Part shown: one piece after another, positions 56,767-64,000 of the stretch
Numbering within the stretch: position 1 is the first letter of the stretch
How the letters are laid out: each line of letters starts with the position of its first letter
From: an uncultured Clostridia bacterium
Lineage (GTDB): Bacteria > Bacillota > Clostridia > UBA1381
DNA length: 64,000 bases
NCBI GenBank assembly: GCA_947624485.1
Contig: CANQKM010000005.1
Span: forward strand, 62,001-126,000
Reading direction: 5' to 3'
The notes under the pieces: generated by a model
Told to the model about the DNA's origin: nothing
The model's input: only the letters and a program-made list of their open reading frames with translations
The model's database searches: none
Position numbers and translations under genes: made by a program

Positions 56767-59133
56767 TTATCTCACAATTTCCGACCATACCTCGTCGGGA
56801 TCTTTTGTATAGAGATGTCCGTTGGACGCTTCGGTTATATCGTAGTACGCCCAGTGCGATTTTAACGTATCGGCGTATGTTTTAACAGTGTTTCTGTCGG
56901 CAAACGTCTTATCGCACACTCTTTCGAGCATACGGTTTACCGTACTCACAACCTCCGCTCGCGTGATTGAGTTGAGCGGCTTAAACGTACCGTCGCCGTA
57001 ACCGTCAACCCAGCCGTTCTTGTGAGCCAGAAGTATGTACGGAGCGCCCCAATAATCATCGGGAACGTCGGTAAAGATATTTTCCTCCGTATCGGTAAGC
57101 TCCGCGAACTTTGACGCGATTACCGCAAACTCCGCTCTTGTTACAGCCTGTTCCGGTCTGAACATACCGTCCTCATAGCCCTCTGGAATATTTTCTTCCG
57201 TAAGCGTATATTCGATCGTTTCTCCGCTGTTATCATATCTGTACAAATCTTCCCACGTATACACCCACTTGTTCGGATCTGTGGTTGTGTCAACCTCCGT
57301 AGGCTCGGCGTCGACGCCGGACAATGAAAGTCCGATTATCCACGGAGTATAGAACGGACGCTCCGTAAGACCATCATTCCATACCTTTTCGGCGGTGACG
57401 GTAATTCTGCTGGAATCGTGAACAGATGTGAAATAATATGTATATCCGTCTACAATCTCATTAGTCTCATAGCCGTAATCTTCAATATCTTCATATACAT
57501 TACTGTCAAGCTTGTCAACATACGTCAGCTTCACCTCGTAATTTATAAGCTCATAACTACCGCTGCCCGCTTCTTTATATTTCGGCATATCTGTCCATAT
57601 CGCTTCGCCGCCGCCAAACTCCTGCGGTTCAACTGCTTCACCTTTTGCATTCACGGTAATCTTCTCATCGTCCGCCTTTTAAATCAAGCCTGCCGACAAT
57701 ATCGCGCCAAGCGGTAATGTGAACTCCGCCGCCGTATTCCTCAGCGGTATTTCCCGATATTTCACTCTTGCTTCCTATGGTATCGCTGTTGGTACCGCTG
57801 CCGGTAATATACATACCTCCGCCGCTGCCGGACGCGGTGTTTGCCGAGATTTTGGCGTTATTTATCTCAATATTTCGGTCAACACCTGTTATGGCGGAAT
57901 ATATACCGCCTCCGTTTACCGCCGAATTTCCGGAAACCTCGACGGGGCTTTTATCTTCCTCGCCGCCCAATGTGACGTCGCTCGTAAGAGCCAGTATTCC
58001 GCCTCCGCCTCCGCCGACTTCCGGTTGATAGCCTACCGGCGCGGTCATATCTCCTGGTTTTACTCCCTCCGTTGTTTTATTTTTATTTATTGTGCTGTTA
58101 CTGAATTTATTTTCTCCGCTTGCAAGGACAGCGGCAAAGCCCGCTCCCGCCGGAGCGGTGTTTTCGTCCAGGCGCGAGAGATTAAATGCCAGCGGCGTCT
58201 CCGAAAACAAATTAGCCGCTCCGCCGCCCGCGATTTCCGCGGTATTATTGATTACAGTACAATCTTCAACGTTCACCGCGGAACCGAAGCCTGAATTATA
58301 TGTAATTTCAAAGAGTACGTCATTCTCAGCTTTCGCTTCCGGCACATTCAGATAGAGCGCGTTAAGCGCCGAAGCCGAATTGGTTTTGTATTCGTGGCTC
58401 TCATGCTCTTCATATCCTTCTTTATATTCCGGGTTGTATGTATTATGCGAGATATTTATGCCGCCGGCATATACGGACGGAGCGGCGACTACAGTTTCAG
58501 CCGAATTGTCCGTTATGCTTCCGCCGTTAAGGTGCAGCGGAGTAAAAAAGCTGTCTAAAGAGAGTCTGTAATAATACGGCACAAGCACAATAAATCCCAC
58601 TTCATTTCGGGCATATCCTTCCTTGGTGTCGTCGTACAGGGAATGGCTTATCATGTTTTCATAGCGGAAATACTCGTCGTCGGCAGCATATTTGTGATTT
58701 GTTACATTGCCGCTGATATATCCGCCGTTGATCTCATGGTATCCGCCGACTCCGCCTCTTAGCGCGGCTATGTCGCCCTTGTTTCCGGCGATTATGCCGT
58801 CGTTCATAATAAAGCTTGCGCCGCCGGAATATGTTGTTTTATCCTGCCATGACTCAATAGGAACGTTTTCAACATATATACCGCCCGCGCCGCTGTAATA
58901 ATGACCATAGCTATAGGCATCTCCCGCATCATATCCGGCAGTCCGCCCTCGGAAGGAGTAAGCGTTTCGTTTACGATTGTGCCGTCGTCGGTTTTGTAAT
59001 AATTTACATACTCAACCGAGTATGTGCGTTCTTCCTCAGCCGCTGTCGGGTTATCCGCAAAAACGCAGTTGGGATAGATAATCGCAGCCACTAAAGAAAA
59101 AACCGTAATAATCGATAACAGCCTTTTAAACAT
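56767..59133 (-). pseudogene. Frameshifted SLH-anchored beta-helix adhesin (three frames, one ancestral protein)
   Basis: Three adjacent open frames read as one protein of about 788 residues with two single-base shifts. The first frame has a signal peptide (MFKRLLSIITVFS) and breaks near 58935-58938 after EGGLP; shifting by one gives GYDAGDAYSYGHYYSGAGG, which continues the protein. The second frame holds a beta-helix of POMP/adhesin-type repeats (GGSITDNSAE, SGNSAVNGGGIYSA, ISGNTAEEYGGGVHI). It breaks at the AAAA run at 57677-57680 (plus-strand TTTT); dropping one A gives LKADDEKITVNAKGE. The third frame has a Cna-B-like domain and SLH repeats (EGYEDGMFRPEQAVTRAEF, FTDVPDDYWGAPYI). The Cna-B domain runs straight into the middle of an SLH motif. 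Both shifts lie at short homopolymers, so sequencing error is a real alternative to a true pseudogene. Confidence 0.8.
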
Positions 59134-59327
59134 TGGTTTTTATCCTACAAATTCATAATAATTTAATAATAGGTTTAGCAAAATATCTCAATGTATAAAA
59201 ATATTATACCATGGCAATGAGACAATTTTAACAAAAAATATTAAATTTGTGTCTTTTATATTGTATAAATTATCATATAAATTTATTGCAAGTATGATAG
59301 CCTTTCCCCGGCGCGAGGCAGTACACA

Positions 59328-59456
59328 TTATTCCGGTTGTTTTTCCAACGATTCAACATTCTCACAATCAAGCGTGGCGGCCAAATCCGGCGTCACCCAA
59401 AACTGCGCCTTGTTGATATCCCGTTTTTTCTGTTCATACCATTCCCCAAGTAAAAC
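59328..59456 (-). pseudogene. Short orphan frame fragment, no start codon
   Basis: A 42-residue stretch between stops reads VLLGEWYEQKKRDINKAQFW and continues to LEKQPE before the stop. It has no usable start and no ribosome site. The composition looks like real protein (charged helix then VTPDLAATL), so it may be the tail of a lost gene, but I cannot name the family. It lies in the 660-base gene-free gap 59134-59800. The part 59134-59327 is AT-rich, holds a TATAAT near 59206 on the minus strand that probably serves the adhesin, and nothing else. Confidence 0.25.
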
Positions 59457-59526
59457 TCATATTTTATCAAACAATGTACCCGTAAGCTGTTAAACTCTGA
59501 CTTCCTACCGGATCAGCAATAGCATT

Positions 59527-59689
59527 CACAGGGGCGGCAAGAAAACGGCTCCCGAACCATATTTTAACTGTATGGGATATAACAGGGGCAGCCGTAAGAT
59601 ATAACTGCATACGGGCGGATTTTATCGAAAAGGTTGTATTAGGCGAAATCACGTGGAATACCTACTCACACCTCTATCCAAAAGAATAG
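59527..59689 (+). pseudogene. Decayed site-specific recombinase remnant
   Basis: Two frames separated by a shift at about 59602-59606. The first reads HRGGKKTAPEPYFNCMGYNR and then RGSRKI before a stop; the second reads CIRADFIEKVVLGEI, as in the zinc-ribbon end of large serine recombinases (C-x-Y, then CxxHxIR, then a helix with VVL-x-x-I). The second frame goes on to TWNTYSHLYPKE and a stop, which is the usual C-terminus of tyrosine integrases of conjugative elements (NTYSHLYP). So the piece looks like a mosaic of two recombinase types. It has no start and is not functional. The match is from memory of family patterns, so confidence is moderate to low. Confidence 0.4.
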
Positions 59690-59767
59690 GACAGAGCCGT
59701 TACAGCATTAAATCTAATAACGAAAAAAAAGATATAAATTACGTGTAAAAAACATGTATACAGAAAA

Positions 59768-59793
59768 ACAAACCGCATAGCTATGCGGTTTGT
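59768..59793 (-). terminator. Terminator of the tRNA cluster
   Basis: A perfect 13-base inverted repeat (ACAAACCGCATAG and its complement) directly after the tRNA-Tyr gene, followed by TTTTTC on the minus strand. Confidence 0.88.
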
Positions 59794-59801
59794 TTGTTGT
59801 A

Positions 59802-59886
59802 TGGTGGGAGAGAATGGATTCGAACCATTGAAGTCGAAGACAACAGATTTACAGTCTGCCCCCTTTGGCCACTCGGGAACTCTCCC
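59802..59886 (-). tRNA. tRNA-Tyr (GTA)
   Basis: Class II tRNA with a long variable arm. Acceptor stem GGGAGAG pairs with CTCTCCC, the anticodon loop reads CTGTAAA with anticodon GTA, the T-loop is GGTTCGAATCC, and CCA is encoded. Last of four tRNAs. Confidence 0.95.
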
Positions 59887-59890
59887 ATAA

Positions 59891-59966
59891 TGGAGCTGGT
59901 GATGGGACTCGAACCCGCGACCTGCTGATTACAAATCAGCTGCTCTACCAATTGAGCTACACCAGC
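59891..59966 (-). tRNA. tRNA-Thr (TGT)
   Basis: Acceptor stem GCTGGTG pairs with CACCAGC, the anticodon loop reads TTTGTAA with anticodon TGT, the T-arm is GGGTTCGAGTCC, and CCA is encoded. Confidence 0.95.
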
Positions 59967-59997
59967 GTATTACGCGTCTGCTGCGCAAACGCGTACT

Positions 59998-60073
59998 TGG
60001 TGGGAGTTACAGGGCTCGAACCTGTGACATCCTGCTTGTAAGGCAGACGCTCTCCCAGCTGAGCTAAACTCCC
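59998..60073 (-). tRNA. tRNA-Val (TAC)
   Basis: Acceptor stem GGGAGTT pairs with AACTCCC, the anticodon loop reads CTTACAA with anticodon TAC, the T-arm is AGGTTCGAGCCCT, and CCA is encoded. Confidence 0.95.
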
Positions 60074-60096
60074 ATTACCATTAAAAAAATATATAC

Positions 60097-60173
60097 TGGT
60101 CGGGATGACAGGATTTGAACCTGCGGCCCTCTGGTCCCAAACCAGATGCGCTGCCAAACTGCGCTACATCCCG
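60097..60173 (-). tRNA. tRNA-Pro (TGG)
   Basis: Acceptor stem CGGGATG pairs with CATCCCG, the anticodon loop reads TTTGGGA with anticodon TGG, the T-arm is AGGTTCAAATCCT, and CCA is encoded. First gene of the cluster Pro-Val-Thr-Tyr. Confidence 0.95.
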
Positions 60174-60204
60174 ATGTGTTCAAAATCCGTCAGACGACCT
60201 ATAT

Positions 60205-60233
60205 ATATTAGCAAAGAATTTTTCTTTTGTAAA
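60205..60233 (-). promoter_or_regulatory. Promoter of the tRNA cluster
   Basis: TTTACA, a 17-base spacer and TAATAT on the minus strand, 31 bases before tRNA-Pro. Confidence 0.65.
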
Positions 60234-60287
60234 CCTTATCATTTGCGGTTTATTCCCGATTATACGCATATTTTAAGGCTAAATCTC

Positions 60288-61331
60288 TCATTTTCTTTGT
60301 TTTTCTTCATTTTTTGTTTTTACAAGGCATTTCACCGCTATATAAACGGCAGCCGCGGCGCCCACATATCCGCACGCTCGATAAAGCGTGTCGATAAGCG
60401 TCGAAAAACCCGCTCCGCTCATGCAAAAGCTTACGAAAAGTGTCACAGCCGCAGCCGTTTTTGTGTTCATTCTGCGGCTCAGCATATCAATCACGGCGTA
60501 ACCGCTCGAAATACCCGTCGTAAGCACCGCCGCGGCGAGCATTACGCCGTAAAATACACCGAGCGCCCTTCCCTGCCGGAACGTCATTGTAAGCATCGGT
60601 ATGTCGCCGAGATTGATTTTGCCGTAATAAATCGACAGCACCGTCCAAATCAGCGCAATAATTATAAACAGCATAAGCCCTGCCGCCGCGGACGCGATCG
60701 CAGCGTCCTTTTTGCTTTTGAGGAAGCGGCTCATACCCGCGAGTACCGCACCCGTGCCGACAATGTTGTACCCCGCGTACGCGACGCCCGAAAACACCGC
60801 CCTGACCTGCGGCGCCATGGTCTGATGCTCGCGGTAACGCAGTATGTACAGGCACGAAAAGACTATTCCAACCACGATTACCGCGCCGAGCAGCGAGTTT
60901 GTCCCCATCATTCCGCGCGTTTCCATAAGGAACACCATTCCGCACACGACCGAAAACGCCGCCGCGCCGATAATCACTTGTAGCCCGTAAAGCTGCGCGC
61001 CGAGTTCGCCGGCGCACGAGGTCATTACGCACATCGTTGACATTGCACACAAAAGTATAGCCGCCTCAACCGTGCGGCGCACCGTTCTGTTCGGCACAAG
61101 GCTTTCCAAAAGCGCGGAAAAGCTCACCGTTCCCTCCCCCACGCAGCGCCTGAGAACGGCGCACGCGAACAGCGAAAAAAACAGACACGCCACGGCTATG
61201 CCGATTATGCCGAATCTGCCCTGCCGCACAAAAAAGCTCACTATCTCCTGTCCCGACGCGAACCCAGCGCCGATTACCGCTGCCGCACAGCCGAGCGCGA
61301 CCGCAAGTATTCCCATTATATTACCGCGCAT
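60288..61331 (-). CDS. YkvI-like membrane protein (amino-acid transporter fold)
   Basis: A 347-residue integral membrane protein with about ten hydrophobic helices. The N-terminus (LAVALGCAAAVIGAGFASGQEIVSFF) has the unwound first helix of LeuT-fold (APC superfamily) carriers, and the whole resembles the YkvI family of putative branched-chain or other amino-acid-like transporters. The second helix pair (FGIIGIAVACLFFSLFACAV) and a sixth helix with YAGYNIVGTGAVLAG are further hallmarks. The start at 61331 follows GGGGAGGGGG. It stands alone between the tRNA cluster and a divergent surface-protein gene. Substrate is unknown. Confidence 0.85.
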   Translation of the reverse strand: MRGNIMGILAVALGCAAAVIGAGFASGQEIVSFFVRQGRFGIIGIAVACLFFSLFACAVLRRCVGEGTVSFSALLESLVPNRTVRRTVEAAILLCAMSTMCVMTSCAGELGAQLYGLQVIIGAAAFSVVCGMVFLMETRGMMGTNSLLGAVIVVGIVFSCLYILRYREHQTMAPQVRAVFSGVAYAGYNIVGTGAVLAGMSRFLKSKKDAAIASAAAGLMLFIIIALIWTVLSIYYGKINLGDIPMLTMTFRQGRALGVFYGVMLAAAVLTTGISSGYAVIDMLSRRMNTKTAAAVTLFVSFCMSGAGFSTLIDTLYRACGYVGAAAAVYIAVKCLVKTKNEEKQRK

Positions 61332-61386
61332 ACGTACCCCCTCCCCATGAATATTATGCGCATGGGATTTGCTTTATTACGCCGCC

Positions 61387-61415
61387 TTGATTTTTCTGTC
61401 CTTCTGATGTATAAT
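61387..61415 (+). promoter_or_regulatory. Promoter of the 245-residue surface protein
   Basis: TTGATT, a 17-base spacer and TATAAT, 22 bases before the ATG at 61438, with GGAAGGGGG as ribosome site between. Confidence 0.8.
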
Positions 61416-61437
61416 ATATCGGAAGGGGGATTTTTTC

Positions 61438-62175
61438 ATGAAAAAATTTACTTTAGGCTTTATCATAGGCGGTGTTATCTGCTCCGCAATAACGGGTTTT
61501 GCAATCGAATACTCCGTAACTGTGAACCCGTTTCCGATCAAGGTCGACGGCGCTGCAAAGTCAATCGAAGGCTACAACATAAATGACAGCACCTACTTCA
61601 AGCTCCGCGACATCGCCGATGCAGTGGGCGGCTTTACTGTCGGCTTTACGAATAACACGATTACTATAAGCACACAATCCGAGCCGTCCGAACCGACAAA
61701 CACCGACGAGCCTATCACGATCCATGAGGGCGAAATATCACAGAGAAGATTCGCGAGAGAGGGCGACACCGTTATAAAAGCAGACGGCACGGCGGTAGTG
61801 CTTGCGGTTGGACCGCACGGAATTTTGGGCGAGGGTCAAGGAGTTGCGCCAGACCTTGGTTTGGAAGTTCCCACAGGTGGTAATAGAAGAGTCGAAGCAT
61901 ATAAGGTCTTTTCCGGTTTAACAGACTTCAAAGAATCTACCGGCAAATCTGTTATAAATCAGATTTATTATATAAATAAGATAACAGGAGAAGGTCATTG
62001 GGGTTCAGAATGGATGGCTATGACCTCAGAGCCAACAACAGAGGGTACATTTGAGTATCAGTTGTCTGGGGATAAGAATTGGATTTGGATGGATTCAGAA
62101 TGGATACAAATGTATGTTCAAGAGCCAACAGAAACAGATGTACAGACAATACGTGACGCAAACGGCTTAAATTAA
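61438..62175 (+). CDS. Secreted protein with copper-amine-oxidase-N-like domain
   Basis: A 245-residue exported protein. Residues 1-23 form a signal peptide or signal anchor (MKKFTLGFIIGGVICSAITG). Residues 26-80 match the small stalk domain called copper amine oxidase N-terminal-like (VNPFPIKVDGAAKSIEGYNI, YFKLRDIADAVGG), which in Firmicutes is a cell-surface module without oxidase activity. A Ser/Pro/Glu linker follows, and residues 95-245 are unrecognised. Base composition changes sharply near 61830: the first half is GC-rich like its neighbours, while the second half is AT-rich with more AAA, ATA and TTT codons, which suggests the C-terminal part came from elsewhere. No catalytic motif is visible. 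Confidence 0.75.
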   Translation: MKKFTLGFIIGGVICSAITGFAIEYSVTVNPFPIKVDGAAKSIEGYNINDSTYFKLRDIADAVGGFTVGFTNNTITISTQSEPSEPTNTDEPITIHEGEISQRRFAREGDTVIKADGTAVVLAVGPHGILGEGQGVAPDLGLEVPTGGNRRVEAYKVFSGLTDFKESTGKSVINQIYYINKITGEGHWGSEWMAMTSEPTTEGTFEYQLSGDKNWIWMDSEWIQMYVQEPTETDVQTIRDANGLN

Positions 62176-62196
62176 ACAAAATTCCTTATATCAAAA

Positions 62197-62229
62197 AAGC
62201 GAAAAGATGATTTACTCATCTTTTCGCTT
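62197..62229. terminator. Bidirectional terminator between surface protein and greA
   Basis: A perfect 14-base stem (AAGCGAAAAGATGA and its complement) with a 5-base loop, preceded by AAAAAA and followed by CTTTATTT. It can end both convergent genes. Confidence 0.88.
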
Positions 62230-62242
62230 CTTTATTTGTTCG

Positions 62243-62716
62243 TTATTTCTCTATCGCGATAATTTTTATTTCAATCTCGCCGCCGGGCGTTACTGCCTTA
62301 ACGGTATCACCGGCGCTCTTGTTGAGTATAGCCGCGCCTATGGGCGACTCGTACGAAAGCTTGTTCTTGTACGGATCGGCTTCGGTCGAGCCGACTACCT
62401 GATAATGCTTCTCGTCGCCGAAAATACCGAGAACCACCTTTGAACCGGGCGTTACTACGTCGGAGCGTATCTCGTCGTCGTCGAGGACGCGGGCGTATTT
62501 GAGCATGTTCTCTATCTCGCCTATTCTCGCCTCCACCTCCGCCTGCTCGTTTTTCGCCTCGTCATACTCGGCGTTTTCCGAAAGGTCGCCGAACGAGCGC
62601 GCCTCTTTTATTTTCTCGGACACTCTTTTTCTCGTGACATTCTTTAGCGTATCAAGCTCCTCTTCAAGCTCCGCCTTGCCCTCTCTCGTAAGAATATACT
62701 CTTTGGTCTCAGCCAT
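62243..62716 (-). CDS. greA: Transcription elongation factor GreA
   Basis: A 157-residue factor that enters the secondary channel of RNA polymerase and stimulates cleavage of backtracked transcripts. The N-terminal coiled coil (1-75: LTREGKAELEEELDTLKN, DLSENAEYDEAKNEQAEVE) includes the acidic tip (DLSENAEYD), and the C-terminal FKBP-like domain (80-157) ends with SYESPIGAAILNKSAGDTV. Length equals the usual 157-158. It has its own perfect promoter and a terminator, so it is a single-gene unit. Confidence 0.97.
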   Translation of the reverse strand: MAETKEYILTREGKAELEEELDTLKNVTRKRVSEKIKEARSFGDLSENAEYDEAKNEQAEVEARIGEIENMLKYARVLDDDEIRSDVVTPGSKVVLGIFGDEKHYQVVGSTEADPYKNKLSYESPIGAAILNKSAGDTVKAVTPGGEIEIKIIAIEK

Positions 62717-62759
62717 TTTACGTCATTCCTCTCTATATAATTATCATAACAGCCTATCC

Positions 62760-62788
62760 ATTATAACCGTTTTTCACCGTAATGTCAA
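62760..62788 (-). promoter_or_regulatory. Consensus promoter of greA
   Basis: TTGACA, a 17-base spacer and TATAAT, all positions at consensus, 43 bases before the ATG at 62716. Confidence 0.92.
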
Positions 62789-62801
62789 GCGGTAAAGCAA
62801 A

Positions 62802-62822
62802 GAGGACCGCGATGCAGTCCCC
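62802..62822 (-). terminator. Terminator of galT
   Basis: A 9-base stem with two G-T pairs (GGGGACTGC / GCGGTCCTC) and a 3-base loop, 9 bases after the galT stop, followed by TTTGCTTT on the minus strand. The T-run is interrupted, so efficiency may be modest. Confidence 0.6.
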
Positions 62823-62831
62823 AATGTTGTA

Positions 62832-63815
62832 TCAGCCGTTCATTTTCTTTACAAATTTTTCGTGTGCCGCTCTAAGCTCCACAGCCTTTTCCTCGGGAGC
62901 GGTCGGGTTGCAGTGCGCCCACGCACCCGTCTCGGACGACGCGTTGAACTTCTGCTTGTCCGCGCTTCTCATAGGCGGATAGAACGCGATGTGGAAATGG
63001 TAATAATCCGACACATCCTCGCCGTTTACGGGGTTCTGGTACATGCACATCATGTACGGGAACGGATAGTCGAACAGGCTGTCAAGCGTACCCGCCGCCT
63101 CCTTGAGCGCCGACGCAAGGCTTGTCTTTTCCTTGTCGGTCATCTGCGTGAGGTTCTGGTAATGACGCTTCGCCGCGATGTATATACCGTAGGGGTATTC
63201 GCAGTAAAACGGCAGGAACACTATAAAGTCGTCGTTCTCAAATATAATTCTCTTTTCAGCCTTGACCTCGTCCTCCAGCATGTCGCAGATAAGGCAGTGA
63301 TGCGTCTCGTCGAAATGCTCTTTGCACGACTCCATTTCAAGCTCCAGCTTCTTCGGCACTACCGAGTAGCCGTAAATCTGACCGTGCGGATGCGGCATCG
63401 TTACGCCCACAACGTCTCCCCTGTTCTCGAATATGAACACGTATTTTATCTTCGGATCCGCGCTGATTTCCTCGAAACGGTTTGTCCAGAGGTCTACAAG
63501 CTCTCTTATATGAGGAACGGAAAGCTCCGGCAGCGTCACTGTATGCTCCGGCGAATAGAGGATAACCTCGCACTTGCCGTATGACGGTTTTGTCTTGTAG
63601 ATCCTCGTTTCAACGTCGTCCGGCTCGGGCGGGTTCTGCGAAAGCGCGGGGAAGTCGTTGTCGTGCTTATGTACCGTAAATGACTTGGGTACCTTGTCGT
63701 TATCCGGTCCGGGGCAGAACGGACACCAGTCCTTAGGCATCTGCGGTCTGTTCTGACGGTGTGAAGCTATCATAACCCAGTCCTTTGTGAGCGGGTTCCA
63801 TCTTAATTCAGCCAT
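62832..63815 (-). CDS. galT: Galactose-1-phosphate uridylyltransferase
   Basis: A 327-residue HIT-superfamily enzyme of the Leloir pathway that exchanges UMP between UDP-glucose and galactose 1-phosphate. The active-site motif is VTMPHPHGQIYGY, whose second His forms the UMP-enzyme intermediate. CPFC near residues 31-34 is a zinc-ligand pair, and the second domain has YYHFHIAFYPP. It is the class I type seen in most bacteria and slightly shorter than the E. coli enzyme (348). It is a single gene with its own promoter and terminator; galK and galE are not in the window. Confidence 0.93.
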   Translation of the reverse strand: MAELRWNPLTKDWVMIASHRQNRPQMPKDWCPFCPGPDNDKVPKSFTVHKHDNDFPALSQNPPEPDDVETRIYKTKPSYGKCEVILYSPEHTVTLPELSVPHIRELVDLWTNRFEEISADPKIKYVFIFENRGDVVGVTMPHPHGQIYGYSVVPKKLELEMESCKEHFDETHHCLICDMLEDEVKAEKRIIFENDDFIVFLPFYCEYPYGIYIAAKRHYQNLTQMTDKEKTSLASALKEAAGTLDSLFDYPFPYMMCMYQNPVNGEDVSDYYHFHIAFYPPMRSADKQKFNASSETGAWAHCNPTAPEEKAVELRAAHEKFVKKMNG

Positions 63816-63847
63816 TGTTGTGTTCCTCCTTGTAATTCATTACTTCT

Positions 63848-63876
63848 ATTTTACACCATTTTTCTCTCATAGTCAA
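63848..63876 (-). promoter_or_regulatory. Promoter of galT
   Basis: TTGACT, a 17-base spacer and TAAAAT on the minus strand, 32 bases before the ATG at 63815. Confidence 0.75.
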
Positions 63877-63882
63877 TATATT

Positions 63883-64000
63883 TTATTCCGCCTCAAGGGT
63901 AAAGGTAAAGGTGGTATACTTCGCCGCCGAGCCTTCCTTCGCGTCAACGCTCTCAACCCAGACGTTCTGCTTATGCAGCGTCAGTATGTTCTTGACGAAC
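63883..64000 (-). CDS. C-terminal tail of a sensor histidine kinase (start outside window)
   Basis: The last 38 codons of a minus-strand gene whose body lies beyond the window. FVKNILTLHKQNVWVESVDA and then KYTTFTFTLEAE matches the end of the HATPase domain of histidine kinases, where a GLGL-FIVKNI helix is followed by a strand with W-V-x-S and the last strand TTFTFTL. Too little is present to say which system it belongs to. Confidence 0.7.
   Translation of the reverse strand, partial: FVKNILTLHKQNVWVESVDAKEGSAAKYTTFTFTLEAE

Noticed and set aside
60105..60983. 292-residue plus-strand open frame opposite the YkvI-like gene
   Set aside because: It overlaps tRNA-Pro, is rich in Arg and His as expected for an antisense frame in GC-biased DNA, and has no family features.

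Overview
The window looks like a chromosomal segment of a low-to-mid GC Gram-positive Clostridia bacterium, probably a gut or rumen fibre degrader. The evidence is the SLH (S-layer homology) surface proteins, strong AGGAGG ribosome sites, a lipoprotein sugar-binding protein, AbrB/SpoVT- and GreA-type genes, and no outer-membrane systems. A Monoglobus-like or related lineage is a guess from the richness in SLH proteins and plant-polysaccharide genes.

Layout. (a) 1-12.3 kb, minus strand: a secreted Ig-like repeat protein cut by the window edge, a secreted enzyme-like protein of unknown family, a GH43 beta-xylosidase, a GH88 unsaturated glucuronyl hydrolase and a heparinase II/III-like protein. 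(b) 12.4-18.5 kb: a carbohydrate ABC importer (binding lipoprotein and two permeases, no ATPase) divergent from a membrane-bound AraC-type sensor-regulator. (c) 18.5-23.9 kb: a tight catabolic operon (ROK kinase, L-fucose/L-arabinose isomerase-family protein, an untracked 54-residue membrane protein, xylulokinase), divergent from mannose-6-phosphate isomerase. (d) 23.9-39.0 kb: a 15-kb operon of four giant or large secreted proteins joined by overlaps or short gaps, three with SLH-type modules and one with an embedded degenerate SLH pair. (e) 39.2-47.5 kb: a 2114-residue double esterase and a small SGNH esterase, divergent from a second AraC regulator, then an AbrB-type zinc-ribbon regulator. 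(f) 47.6-59.1 kb: a subtilisin-like protease divergent from a 2209-residue BspA-type leucine-rich SLH protein, and a frameshifted beta-helix adhesin. (g) 59.1-60.2 kb: decayed recombinase pieces beside a four-tRNA cluster. (h) 60.3-64 kb: YkvI-like transporter, a copper-amine-oxidase-N-like surface protein, greA, galT, and the tail of a histidine kinase.

How it works together (inference). Surface-held proteins in (d) and (e) would bind an acetylated xylose- and uronate-containing plant polysaccharide and remove acetyl groups. Oligosaccharides would enter through the ABC importer, be cut in the cytoplasm by the heparinase-like protein, GH88 and GH43, and the freed sugars would be isomerised and phosphorylated by operon (c). 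The two AraC regulators sit at the two divergent promoters that would switch this on.

The most unusual signals are: a pair of homologous enzyme-like proteins of unrecognised family (3.2-6.0 and 35.3-39.0 kb); a C-terminal module shared by three otherwise unrelated secreted proteins that lack SLH domains; and the small membrane protein inside the sugar operon.
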